Source: Stramonita haemastoma | Lineage: Eukaryota; Mollusca; Gastropoda; Neogastropoda; Muricidae | DNA length: 64,000 nt | Assembly (NCBI GenBank): GCA_030674155.1 | Contig: CM060326.1 | Coordinates: 12,504,642-12,568,641 of the forward strand | Direction: 5' to 3' | Shown: positions 27,074-38,300 of the stretch, piece by piece | How the letters are laid out: the number at the start of each line of letters is the position of its first letter | Position numbering within the stretch: the stretch's first letter is position 1 | Notes under the pieces: model-generated | What the model was told of the DNA's origin: nothing | Databases searched by the model: none | Seen by the model: the letters and a program-made list of their open reading frames with translations, nothing else | Translations under genes and position numbers: made by a program

Positions 27074-27442
27074 TCAGTGATCGTTCAAAGGCAACTGACA
27101 GTTCAGTTCAATGGCAAAGACATGTCTGACAAAGAACTTCCCTGACAAAATCTGCACGGCGGGACCCATGAGCAGAGATAACTTCGGGTGAAAGCAGAAT
27201 ATCCCCATTCTGAGAACTTTAGGGATAATAGAATAGCCCCATTCTGAGACTTTAGGGATACAGAATATCCCCATTCTGAAAACTTCAGGGATAGCAGAAT
27301 ATCCCCTTTCTGAAATCTGAAGTCCAACATATTCCTGATCGAAGTGCATGGAAACAAAGCCCTGTGAAGGCTTTGTTGAAACATTTCCTTCCTCCATTCC
27401 GTACCCTCTACCTAACACAGGCCCAACCAAGTTAAAAACCAA
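27074..27442 (-). other. Open frame over a ~39-bp minisatellite
   Basis: A 122-codon minus-strand frame crosses four units of a ~39-bp repeat at about 27180-27320 (cagaatatccccattctga and variants). The product would therefore have a 13-residue repeat alternating GYS-IPEV and GIFCIPKV phrases. The unit length preserves frame, but no homology, signal peptide or promoter is seen. It is more likely a non-coding minisatellite than a gene. Confidence 0.3.
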
Positions 27443-27555
27443 TGTGGATCACGACATAGCGTTTGTGGCGAGAAGGTACGAGGTTGCTGGGAAGTTTCTG
27501 AAAAAAAAAAAGTAAAATAAAAAAAAATTACCGTAATTTAAGGAAGAGTAGAAGG
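27443..27555. other. Nothing recognised
   Basis: Short AT-rich linker before an alternating GC/GT tract. Confidence 0.5.
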
Positions 27556-27702
27556 CGCGCACGCGCGTGCGTGCGTGCATGCGCGCGCGCGCGCGCGCAC
27601 GTGTGTGTGTGTGTTGTGCGTGTGTGTGTGCATGTGTGTGTGCGTGTGTGCGCGCGCGCGCATGCGTGCGTGCGTGCGTGCGTGCGTGTGTGTGTATGTG
27701 AT
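27556..27702. repeat. Alternating purine-pyrimidine tract (GC/GT)n
   Basis: About 145 bp of nearly unbroken CG, TG and GCGTGC alternation. Such sequence readily adopts the left-handed Z form in vitro. Confidence 0.92.
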
Positions 27703-28240
<538 letters not shown>

Positions 28241-28651
28241 GTGTGTGAGTACGTGTGTGTGTGAGTACGTGTGTGTGACTCATGTACGCGTGTATGAGTG
28301 CGCGTATATCGACACATGCAGAAAATCAAATAATTTTATGCACCTTAAAGATCACATAATGACGGCAATCCCAGAAGTCGGAATGTGGCGACCTAAATGA
28401 GGAGGGGGGGGGGGAGAAGAAGGGCTGCATACGCAAAAATCTGACCATTAATTGTGAACTTGTACATCAACAGGCCCTCATGACCAGTGGTATGTAAGGA
28501 AATCTTATCACACATTTGTACCTAGCCCCCCCCCTCTCTCTCTCTCTCTCCCTCCTCTCCCTCTCTCTCCTCTCTCTCCTCTCTCCTCTCTCTCTCTCTC
28601 TCCTAAACCATAAAGGCTTTGATTACATTACTACAAAAGGAATCAGTAACC

Positions 28652-28717
<66 letters not shown>

Positions 28718-28720
28718 GCG
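28241..28720. other. No gene recognised; GTAC/GT, poly-G, (CT)n and (GT)n tracts
   Basis: Degenerate GT with gtgagtacgtgtgt repeats to about 28290, a run of 10 or more G at about 28404, CT repeats at 28531-28600 and GT repeats at 28653-28716. Confidence 0.8.
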
Positions 28721-29544
28721 TGGGCGCGCGCCTGGGCTGTGTGTGCATATGCCCGTCTGAAGTTCTGTCACGTCATAACTACCCCCCCTACATTTTGAAA
28801 CTAAAAATCTATGTCCAAGAAAGACATTTATCATTGGTAGTCATAGCATAATAGGCATACATAGACTGGAAAGTATCACTAACCTTGTATGGAATTAAAC
28901 AATACACGTGTAGATTATCACCTCCAGTTGATCTCGAACTTGTTGGATGAGGGCACAGAAAACCAACTGGGGTTACAAACCAAGGCAATCTGAATTGAAA
29001 ACATGAATTCGTGCTCACATTATAACCGGACAGTCTTCTGCGCATGTCACGTCAAAGGGTGGGATAACTCTGCGGTCAATTGGCAGTCGGCAGGTAGTTC
29101 TATATTCGGCCAAAAAGCCATAAGCTTTGATAAACTGGAATTTTTCCAACAGGATAGGCCTACTTGCAAAATTGCGAGTACAATAAACGTGCAGGCATTT
29201 GATTCATACACATTTTTTTAGAAATGCATCCCTTATCTTTTTTCCTGTCAACCTTTATAACTGTTTGTTGGTAATACTTTAATTACTTGTCTGTTAGTTG
29301 CACACAGAGAGTGAAGAGGAGGAGGGTGGGGGGGGGGGGTGGAGTAGAGGGAGAAAGGAAGGTAGAAGGGGAGGGAGGGGGAGGGAGTTCTGCCTGACTC
29401 CCTTTGTAGAAAAATCCAGTTTACATAATTATTTTTTCTTTCATAATTTCGATGATCAGGAGAGACTACCAACTGGGCCTCTGTCATTTTATGCTGACCA
29501 CAGAGCAAACTTTAAGCAGCCAATCTTGACTATTCCCTATGGAT
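28721..29544. other. No gene recognised; polypurine tract
   Basis: A G/A-only stretch at about 29307-29390 contains a run of about 11 G and several GGGAGG blocks, so it has quadruplex or triplex potential. The rest looks single-copy, without identifiable exons. Confidence 0.5.
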
Positions 29545-29925
29545 CGGTGGTCTAGATGTAACATGCCTGCCTAGAAAGCGAAACATCTGGTTCGCGCCCA
29601 AAACTTTCCCCCTTCCATTGGACCATGAGTTGTGGTCTGGGTGCTAGTCTTTCGGATGAGGATAAACTGAAGTCCTGTTTATTACACATTATAATTTAGC
29701 GCACGTCAGAGAACCCACGGCAACAAGGGGGTTATCCTGGCAAAATTCTGTAGAAAAAAGCCATTTTGATATGGAAACAAATACAGTTGCAGACAGGAAA
29801 AAGAAAACAAATTCATGGGTGGCGCTGCACTTGTGGTAACGCACTCTCCCCGGGAAGAGCAGCCCGAATTGCATCTGCTTTGACATAAATGGTATCAAAT
29901 TAAATAAATAAAAGCCCTGAAAGAC
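29545..29925 (+). mobile_element. tRNA-derived SINE, type III
   Basis: Starts with a tRNA-like head (ggtctagatgtaacatgcc, then a tggttcgcgccc B-box-like motif). It then has the tttcggatgaggataaactg core related to the type I core, then cccacggcaacaaggggg, then ctgtagaaaaaagcca, and ends near tgctttgacataaatgg with an A/T-rich tail. At least seven other copies lie in the window. Confidence 0.85.
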
Positions 29926-30000
29926 TATTGACCAGCTTATATTTTCCCAAAGACTCATCTTCCATCATTAATCTTGGTAACTTAACTCTGATTTTATTTT

Positions 30001-30090
30001 TATACCACTTAATGTCACATCAGATTTCTTTGCGTGAAATTCGGGCTTCTGTCCCCAGGTAGAGAGAACACGTTGCAAACGAGTGCACCC
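30001..30090 (-). mobile_element. SINE type III, 3'-end fragment
   Basis: Contains accacttaatgtcacatcag and ttgcgtgaaattcgggct, the reverse complement of the type III 3' end. It then diverges. Confidence 0.7.
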
Positions 30091-30785
30091 GATTTGCTGC
30101 GTCCTTTTGGTAAAAAAATGTATCAGATTTTATTTTCACGTCTTCCGATGCAAAGTTTTTGGGTGTTGAACTTCTCAGTACATATTTTGGGGCATGCAAG
30201 TTTTCGGTAGGCTTATTCATCTAACCGCAGTATTTCGACTTTATATGTGTCAATTGCTGATGCAAAAAAAGGTACACCAAGAATAAGCCAGTATGCTTTA
30301 CAATATATACTCTGGAGCTTCCTCAGAAATATTTTGGAGTATTAAAGAAGACTTCTTACCTATAAGAAGATTTTGATCTGATTACTGACGTCCATAAATG
30401 TTTAAGGATTTACAGATCTTGCCTTTAATAGCCTATTGCTTACAAATAAATTTCTGGAGAATTAGCTTTTTCTTGCTTTAGTTAGAATATACTTAGATGG
30501 GTATTCCATATCATCTTCGATGTAAGAAATACACCTAAAAATTGTTGTAATAAAAAACACGGACAACCCTCACCAAATAAGCACAATGACACATAAAAAG
30601 GAAAGAAACATCATAAAAAACAACAACACACACACACAACATTACCACAACAAAATATTGAAAACAACAAACAACAACAAAAATGAATTGCCACCGAGTG
30701 GTCAAAGAGAGTGAACTGTCGCATAGGCTACCCAATGTACAGTTGATTCCCCTTAAGTGGATATAGAGTTCAGCTGCAGCCTGTT
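30091..30785. other. Nothing recognised
   Basis: AT-rich and apparently single-copy. No exon pattern, repeat or promoter that I can support. Confidence 0.5.
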
Positions 30786-31327
30786 AGCAACAACACCTAT
30801 CCAAGATGGTGGGAGAGAGTGTATGCATACAGTATGATATTGTCTTGGTGCCATGGGGTCTTTTACCGTGCAAAAGTTGGGGTTGGACGGGGCTGAAAAC
30901 GGCTCTTTGGCTGTCATCTGTGCTCAAAACGGCACAGTTTTCGGGCGGGGGTGGGTATACACGCACGCGCGCTGGTGTTTGTCAGTGTGTTGGTTTGTGT
31001 GCGCACATGTGGCAACCACCCACCACTTTGTCCTAGTGCATCATATTGCTGTATTATGTCATTATTCTTGGGTGCAATGCTTGCTTTTTGTCGCGAAAAC
31101 TTACCAGCTTTCCTTCCGACAAACGAGCTTTCTTAGCTCTTCGGGGCTCTCATGTCGCCACAAATCCGGCGCCACACCAATCCGGGATGGTGGAGAGAGA
31201 GTGTATGCATACAGTGCGATATTGTCTTGGTGCCGTGGGGTCTTTTACCGTGCCAAAGTTGGGGCCGGACGGGGCTGAAAACGGCTCTTTGGCTGTCATT
31301 TGTGCTCAAAACGGAAACTTTTTCGGG

Positions 31328-31362
<35 letters not shown>

Positions 31363-33532
31363 TGCGTGCGCGCATACGCGCGCGCTGGTGTTTGTTAGTG
31401 TGTTGGTTTGTGTGCGCGCATGTGGCGACCACCCTGCACTTTGTCCTGATGCATCATATTGCTGTATATTGCCATTATTCTTGGGCGCAATTTTTGTTTT
31501 TTGTCGCGTACACTTACCACCTTTGCTTCCGACAAACTAGCTTTCTTAGCTCTTCGGGGCTCCTGTGTCGTCACAAATCCGGCGCCACACCCATCCAAGA
31601 TGGTGGGAGAGAGTGTATGCATACAGTACGATATTGTCTTGGTGCCGTGGGGTCTTTTACCGTGCAAAAGTTGGGGCCGGACGAGGCTGAAAACGCCTCT
31701 TTGGCTGTCATCTGTGCTCAAAACGGCACCTTTTTCGAGCGGGGGGTGGGTATGCGTGTGCACACACACAGGTGCGCTGGTGTTTGTCAGTGTGTTAGTT
31801 TGTGTGCGCACATGTGGCGGCCACCCTCCACTTTGCCCTGCTGTATCAAATTACTGTATATTGTCATTATTCTTGGGTGCAATGCTTGTTTTTTGTCGCG
31901 TACACTTACCACCTTTCATTCCGACAAACTAGCTTTCTTAGCTCTTTGAGGCTCTCGTGTAGCCACAAATCCGGCGCCACACCTATCCAAGATGGTGGGA
32001 GAGAGTGTATGCATACAGTACGATATTGTCTTGGTGCCGTGGGGTCTTTTACCGTGCAAAAGTTGGGGCCGGACGGGGCTGAAAACAGCTCTTTGGCTGT
32101 CATCTGTGCTCAAAACGGCACCTTTTTCGAGCGGGGGGTGGGTATGCGTGCGCACACACGTGCATGCGCTGGTGTTTGTAAGTGTGTTGGTTTGTGTGCG
32201 CACATGTGGCAGACACCCTCCACTTTGTCGTGGTAAATCATATTGCTGTATGTTGTCATTATTCTTGGGTGCAATGCTTGTTTTTTGTCGCGTACACTGA
32301 CCACCTTTCCTTGCAACAAACTAGCTTTCTTAGCTCTTCGGCGCTCCCGTGTCGCCACAAATCCGGCGCCACACCCATCCAAGATGGTGGGAGAGAGTGT
32401 ATGCACACAGTACGATATTGTCTTGGTGCCGTGGGGTCTTTTACCGTGCAAACGTTGGGGCCGGACGGGGCTGCAAAGGGCTCTTTGGCTGTCATCTGGG
32501 CTCAAAACGGCACCTTTTTCGGGCGGGGGGGTGGGTATGCGTGCGCGTATGCGCGCGCGCTCTGGTGTTTGTCAGTGTGTTGGTTTGTGTGCGCGCATGT
32601 GGCGGCCACCCTGCACTTTGTCCTGATGCATCATATTGCTGTATATTGTCATTATTCTTGGGTGCAATGCTTGTTTTTTGTCGCGTACACTGACCACCTT
32701 TCCTTGCGACAAACTAGCTTTCTTAGCTCTTCGGCGCTCCCGTGTCGCCACAAATCCGGCGCCACACCCATCCAAGATGGTGGGAGAGAGGTGTATGCAC
32801 ACAGTACGATATTGTCTTGGTGCCGTGGGGTCTTTTACCGTGCAAAAGTTGGGGCCGGACGGGGCTGCAAAGGGCTCTTTGTCTGTCATCTGGGCTCAAA
32901 ACGGCACCTTTTTCGGGCGGGGGGATGGGTATGCGTGCGCGCATGCGCGCGCGCTCTGGTGTTTGTCAGTGTGTTGGTTTGTGTGCGCGCATGTGGCTGC
33001 CACCCTGCACTTTGTCCTGATGCATCATATTGCTGTATATTGTCATTATTCTTGGGTGCAATGCTTGTTTTTTGTCGCGTACACTGACCACCTTTCCTTG
33101 CAACAAACTAGCTTTCTTAGCTCTTCGGCGCTCCCGTGTCGCCACAAATCCGGCGCCACACCCATCCAAGATGGTGGGAGAGAGTGTATGCATACAGTAC
33201 GATATTGTCTTGGTGCCGTGGGGTCTTTTACCGTGCAAAAGTTGGGGCCGGACGGGGCTGCAAAGGGCTCTTTGGCTGTCATCTGGGCTCAAAACGGCAC
33301 CTTTTTCGGGCGGGGGGATGGGTATGCGTGCGCGTATGCGCGCGCGCTGTGGTGTTTGTCAGTGTGTTGGTTTGTGTGCGGCATGTGGCGGCCACCCTCC
33401 ACTTTGCCCTGATGCATCATATTGCTGTATATTGTCATTATTCTTGGGTGCAATGCTTGTTTTTTGTCGCGTACACTGACCACCTTTCCTTGCGACAAAC
33501 TAGCTTTTTTAGCTCTTCGGCGCTCCTGTGTG
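30786..33532 (+). repeat. Satellite array 2, ~392-bp units (about 7 copies)
   Basis: The landmark gtcgcgtacactgaccacc and variants lies near 31090, 31503, 31895, 32287, 32680, 33074 and 33466, spaced 392-394 bp. The one exception, 413 bp, contains a G-run expansion at 31328-31359. It is the same family as array 1 (shared ttgctgtatattgtcatt and aaactagctttct) but a distinct subfamily with caagatggtgggagagagtg in place of gaagatggtagggga. Units are more alike than in array 1, which suggests more recent homogenisation. It ends abruptly in a GA tract. Confidence 0.93.
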
Positions 33533-33642
<110 letters not shown>

Positions 33643-33715
33643 TTCAGGTGTAGTTTGGATTTTTTCAAACAGTAATGCACCCGAAATAAACGTGGCAGTT
33701 AGACTACTATAACAA

Positions 33716-33764
33716 CCAATCAGAAAGGCCCACTGTTAACACACAACTGCTGCCGCGTATAAAA
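33716..33764 (+). promoter_or_regulatory. Possible core promoter (CCAAT and TATA boxes)
   Basis: CCAAT at 33716-33720 lies about 40 bp upstream of a TATAAAA at 33758-33764. A transcription start would fall near 33790, about 80 bp before the ATG at 33868. The spacing matches classical animal RNA polymerase II promoters. Both motifs are short and could be chance. Confidence 0.4.
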
Positions 33765-33867
33765 CCTTTTTCGTGTATCTTGTCTGAGCATATAAACCTA
33801 TCTGAAAGCGCGCGAAATCGACATTCGCCCCCCCCCCCCCCCCACCCCCCTTTTTTTTTTCCTTTCC

Positions 33868-34002
33868 ATGTCTGTTTCCACTGAAGGGTACTTTGATACC
33901 ATCAACAGCAGTAGCTGGATAGTTCTCCACCTCCATCCTAACAAACACCTGCACCCAGGGGCGCCTAGAAATTTAGCAGTTTGTGACACACCTGTAGTGA
34001 AG
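33868..34002 (+). CDS. Candidate first coding exon, unknown protein
   Basis: An ATG at 33868 opens exactly 45 codons that end at a strong donor (GTGAAG|GTAAGATG) in phase 0. The peptide is mixed in composition, starts MSVSTEGYFDT, and contains a His/Pro-rich centre (VLHLHPNKHLHPG) and a late Cys. It does not look like microsatellite translation. A CCAAT/TATA pair lies about 105-150 bp upstream, and a poly-C/poly-T tract occupies the would-be leader. That same pyrimidine tract could instead make this an internal exon starting at 33887 after ccactgaag. No family is recognised. Confidence 0.38.
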
Positions 34003-34726
34003 GTAAGATGTTGCTGCTTGGGTATTTATTTGAATCTAAACATTCTTGCAGTTCATCAGACAGTAGTTTTTCATACAAGTATGTTTGGTTTGTATTTTTT
34101 GTACTATCCAGGGTTCCCTTTCAAACACACATACACATCGGCAGGCACACTTGCATGAATGGAGACATTCATGCAAACACACACAACTCATTTATACATG
34201 CAAGCATATACGAATATTCATGCATGCACAGAATGGCAGACACAAACTGCTACAAACTTATATCCATTTTTACCACTCCCCCTCCCTCCCCCCACTGTTT
34301 TGTTCTTTGAATGCTCACACAGTAGCAACAAAGTCTGTCATAATAGCAAAACATGTCTAGTGCTGCTGTGAAGCACCTCACTAGTCAGGCCCAGTGCATT
34401 CCTCTTAAGTGTAGGAGAAAACTGTAATCTTGAAAGTCTTTCTGCAAAAAACGCAGGCAAATGGACCAAGAGGGCAGACAATAGACTCTTGTCTAATGGA
34501 CCAAGGCAGAAGCAATGAGTGAGATAGAAATGAGAATTTGAAAAGAGAATTAGCAGAAAATTTCCAGGAAGTAGTGGTGCTATCTATATTGATACTGCCC
34601 GCCCCCCCCCCCCCCCCCCCCCCCCCCCCCCTTATGCCCACTGGGAGATCTGTCCATTGAATATGGAGATTGTAAAGAGACTTTAGCAGACACTTAAGCA
34701 AACTGCCGCCAACTTCTCTTTCACAG
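34003..34726 (+). other. Possible intron; poly-C run
   Basis: If the flanking exons are real, this is a 724-nt GT-AG intron from gtaagatg to tctctttcacag. It holds a C-run of about 29 at 34603-34631 and no repeat family that I recognise. Confidence 0.35.
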
Positions 34727-34790
34727 AATGGGGTCACATTCCCAACTCTCTGTCGTCAGTGTCTTAAATTCAGCCACCAATCACGGCAAG
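34727..34790 (+). CDS. Candidate second coding exon, unknown protein
   Basis: The strong acceptor aacttctctttcacag precedes 64 nt that read in phase 0, matching the phase of the candidate exon at 33868-34002, and end at a donor-like CAAG|GTAGCA. The peptide NGVTFPTLCRQCLKF carries a CxxC pair that could bind metal. A third exon was not found. The next 30 bp run into a 72-base C homopolymer. Confidence 0.33.
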
Positions 34791-34817
34791 GTAGCACCTT
34801 GTTTGAAAATAAGCGTG

Positions 34818-34822
34818 CCCCC

Positions 34823-34889
<67 letters not shown>
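34818..34889. repeat. Homopolymer of about 72 C
   Basis: An essentially uninterrupted poly-C tract. Its true length is uncertain because long homopolymers are hard to sequence. Confidence 0.95.
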
Positions 34890-34890
<1 letters not shown>

Positions 34891-35250
34891 AATTTGAATT
34901 TCAAAACAAACCCGTGCTGCTGTATCTGCCACGCTGGTAGATCTAAAAGGAGGTAGCCCAGGCTTTGCTCGTGTGCTCGCCCGCACGCACACAGGCACGC
35001 ATGCATGCATGCATGCATGCACGCACGCACGCACACACACAGTACATTTGGTTAATACATTCTCTTTAAGTCTAGGACAAACATGCTCCCTGTATAAGAA
35101 AGAATTAAACTTCCTTAGGTAAAATAAGATACTGAATCAGAGATAAACTTCTGAAGCTATCTTAACCAATAGTGCAAATGAACAATTTAGGATAGAAAGG
35201 GAGAAGCTAATTCTCTTTAATGCAGATCAAAGCCTAGTTATTGCACATCC
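34890..35250. other. No gene recognised; GCAC/TGCA repeat
   Basis: Alternating gcatgcatgcacgcacgc sequence at about 34980-35040, otherwise AT-rich without a supported feature. Confidence 0.55.
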
Positions 35251-35374
35251 CTAGATAATCAAATGTTTAAACAAATTAACAAGCATAGACACAACCACTT
35301 GCTTATATTTCCAAGACCCAGAAACAAACTATACAAATCAGCTTCTTGTATTCAGGATAGGCTTCCAAAACTTT
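35251..35374 (+). pseudogene. Older LINE remnant, left part (split by the RTE element)
   Basis: The stretch with caagacccagaaacaaac and cttcttgtattcagg matches the LINE C-terminal remnant at 55500-55600. It stops at 35374, where the RTE-like element begins, and resumes at 38709. The paralogue at 55235-55720 shows the uninterrupted form. Confidence 0.7.
35365..35374. repeat. Target-site duplication of RTE copy 1 (left)
   Basis: ccaaaacttt here is repeated exactly at 38709-38718, flanking the element. Confidence 0.75.
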
Positions 35375-38300
35375 CACTCTCACTCACTCAGTCCCATGTC
35401 CCAAAGGACGTAGGGGGGACATGAGAGAAGACGCAACAGAGATCTTTTTCCATGCTTCACGATCCTGTGTGGCTAGTAGGAGGTGTTGCAGGGGTTGGGC
35501 GGTCCAGTCTTTGATGTTGTCAACCCATGATTTCTTTTGGCGGCCTCTTCTTCTCTTGCCCTCGACTGTTCCTTGCAGGATGGTTTTTGCTAGGGTGTTG
35601 TGGCTTGTGGTGTGACCAAACCACATCAGCTTTCTCCTCTTTATGGTGGAGAGCAAAGGCTCTTGGGGGCCCACACGCTTTTTGATTTCTTCTTTCACAT
35701 AGTTATTGGTCTTGTGTTCTTTGTATGATATTTTGAGGAGTCTTCTGTGGCACTTGTTCTCGAATGCTTGGATTCTCCTCTCTAACTCTGCTGTCAGAGT
35801 CCATGATTCACAGCCATATAGGAGGATAGATATCACGAGGGATTTGTAAAGGTGGTATTTGGTGCAGAAGCTGATGTTGTTGCTTCTGACGATCTTCTCG
35901 AGTCTGACTAGAGCAGATGTTGCTGTTGCAATGCGAGCTTTCACTTCATTGTTTGATGTGCCATCTTTTGTTAGGATGGAGCCTAAGTATTTGAATTGGC
36001 TCACCTCTTCTAGTGTTTCTCCATTCATCTTTATTTCCGTGATGTCATTACTCGCGCTGTTGACCATGATCTTTGATTTCTCTGTACTGACCTCCATGCC
36101 GTATGCGCTCGCTCGATCTGTTATATTGTCTGTGAGGATTTGCAGTTCTTGTTTGCTGCTGCCCATGAGGTCAATGTCATCTGCAAATCTGAGGTTGCAA
36201 AGGGGTCTTCCACCAATGGAGATGGAAGTGTGGTGGTTTTGCAGTGTCTCTGTCATGATGTTTTCGAGGAAGAGGTTGAAGAGTACAGGTGAGAGAAGGC
36301 AGCCCTGGCGAACCCCAACCGTGGTCTTGAAGAACTCGCCCACGTGATTATTCATAAAAACTGCACTTTCTGCGTTCTCGTACAGAGCTTTGATGACTTC
36401 AATTAGACAGCTGTCAATGTTGAAGTGCCTGAGTACTTGCCAGAGGCCGTCATGCCATACCCTGTCAAAGGCCTTTTTGAAGTCTATGAAATTGTGGTAC
36501 AAGTCTTTTTGGTGTTGGAGATGCTTCTCTATCAGAATTCTCAGATTGAAAATTTGTTCCATTGTGCTGCGTTTTGGTCTAAAGCCCGCTTGTTCTTCTG
36601 CCAGGAGTTTTTCTGCTTGGTTTTTCAGTCTGTTGAGGACTACCTGCAGCATGATCTTGCTAGGATGACTGATGAGACTGATGGTTCTGTAGTTCTGGCA
36701 TTGTTTGAGGTTTCCTTTCTTTGGCAGGGGTATTACAAGAGACTGTGTCCATTCTTTTGGCCATTCTTTGGTGTCGTGGATCTTCTGACAAAGTTCTGTG
36801 AATCGCCTTGCTGTTTCGTTCCCTCCATTTTTTATGAGTTCAGCTGGGATGTTATCGATTCCAGGGGACTTCCCCTTCTTCAATTGTCTAATAGCTGCAT
36901 CTACTTCACACCTTAGTATTGGTGGGTCTTTATCTTGGTGTTCAGGGGGTTTGTCAGAAACTATGTTGGTATCTGGGCGTAGTGGGTAGTTGTACAATCC
37001 CTCACAGTATTCTGTCCAGCGTTGGAGGATGGCATTGTTTTCCGTTAAAAGATTTCCTTCTTTGTCTTCAATAACAGAGGCTTTAGGCTGTGTGGTTTTC
37101 GTTAGTGCTTTCAAAGTGTCGTAAGCTGTTTTGCTGTTTCCCTTGGTCATTCCAGCTTCGATGTTGTTGCATTGTTCTTCTATCCACGCTTCTTTGGCTT
37201 CTCTCATCTTTTTCCTCACTTCTCTGTGGCTATCCATGTACTTCTTGTAAGCTTCTTGACTTGTGAACTTTTGTTTTTTAAGTTCTCTTCTTTTGTCGCA
37301 GAGGTCAAGAACCTCATTTGTCACCCAAGGTTGTTTCTTTGTTCTGCTTCTTCCTAATGTTTCTTCTGCTGCTGTCGTTAGCACTTCTTTGATGTTGTTG
37401 GCCAATGTGTCCACATCATTGTCGATGGCTGTGAGTGCGGCGAACTTTCCTCCAATGTTGGCTTGGAAGATCTCAACCACTGTTGGGTCTTTGAGTTTTT
37501 CCAGGTCGAATCTTATGCGTGGGCTTTTTGGCTGTTGTTTTGCTTTCAGTTTCAGCCTGATGGTGGTAAGTACAAGGTCGTGGTCACTGCCAATGTCAGC
37601 TCCTGGGAATGTTCTTGTGTTTGCCTTGTTTATGCTGGATTTGAATCTTTGGGGTGACAGAATGTAATCAATTTGATTATGAATCAGACCATTTGGTGAG
37701 TGCCAGGTTGATGTTCTGGATGGCTTGTGAGGGTGGAGTGTGTTAGCCAAAGTCAGTTTGTGCTTCTTTGCGAATTCCAGCAGCCGCTGTCCTCTGTCAT
37801 TTGTTTCTCCCAGTCCAAATCGTCCTGTGGTTCCTGCCCAGGTGTCATAGGCATCAGGTCCCACCTTAGCATTCCAGTCACCTTCCACAATAAGGATGTC
37901 TTTTGGGGGCGTTTTGGAGATGACGTTTTCAAGTTCTTCATAGAATTCTTCTATCTGATCGTCATCGTAGTCAGATGTTGGAGCATACACTTGGATGATG
38001 GTGAGATTCTGGGGTTTTGCAGAAACTCTGATTGAGATGAGTCTGCTGGATACTGGTGTGCAGCTGATGATGCTTGACACAATCTCTTTCCTGACAATAA
38101 AGCCTACTCCATGTTGATGTAGTTTTTCTTCTCCGCTGTACCATATTTTGTGGCCGTCTTGCGTGGTTGTTTCTCCAAAGCCAATCCATCTGACTTCCGC
38201 AAGCCCTACTATGTCCCATTTATACCTCTGTAATTCATGTGTAAGTTCCTGTACTCTTCCTGTTTGGTACAGAGTTCTTACATTCCATGTACCAATGGTT

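Noticed and set aside
32182..33087. 301-codon frame in satellite array 2
   Set aside because: It crosses more than two units in different frames and shows no domain. Its length is explained by the low stop content of the satellite.
36425..36916. Plus-strand frames antisense to the RTE polyprotein, and their mirror images at 56334-58072
   Set aside because: They are shadows of the coding strand and occur at the same places in both copies because the element is the same.
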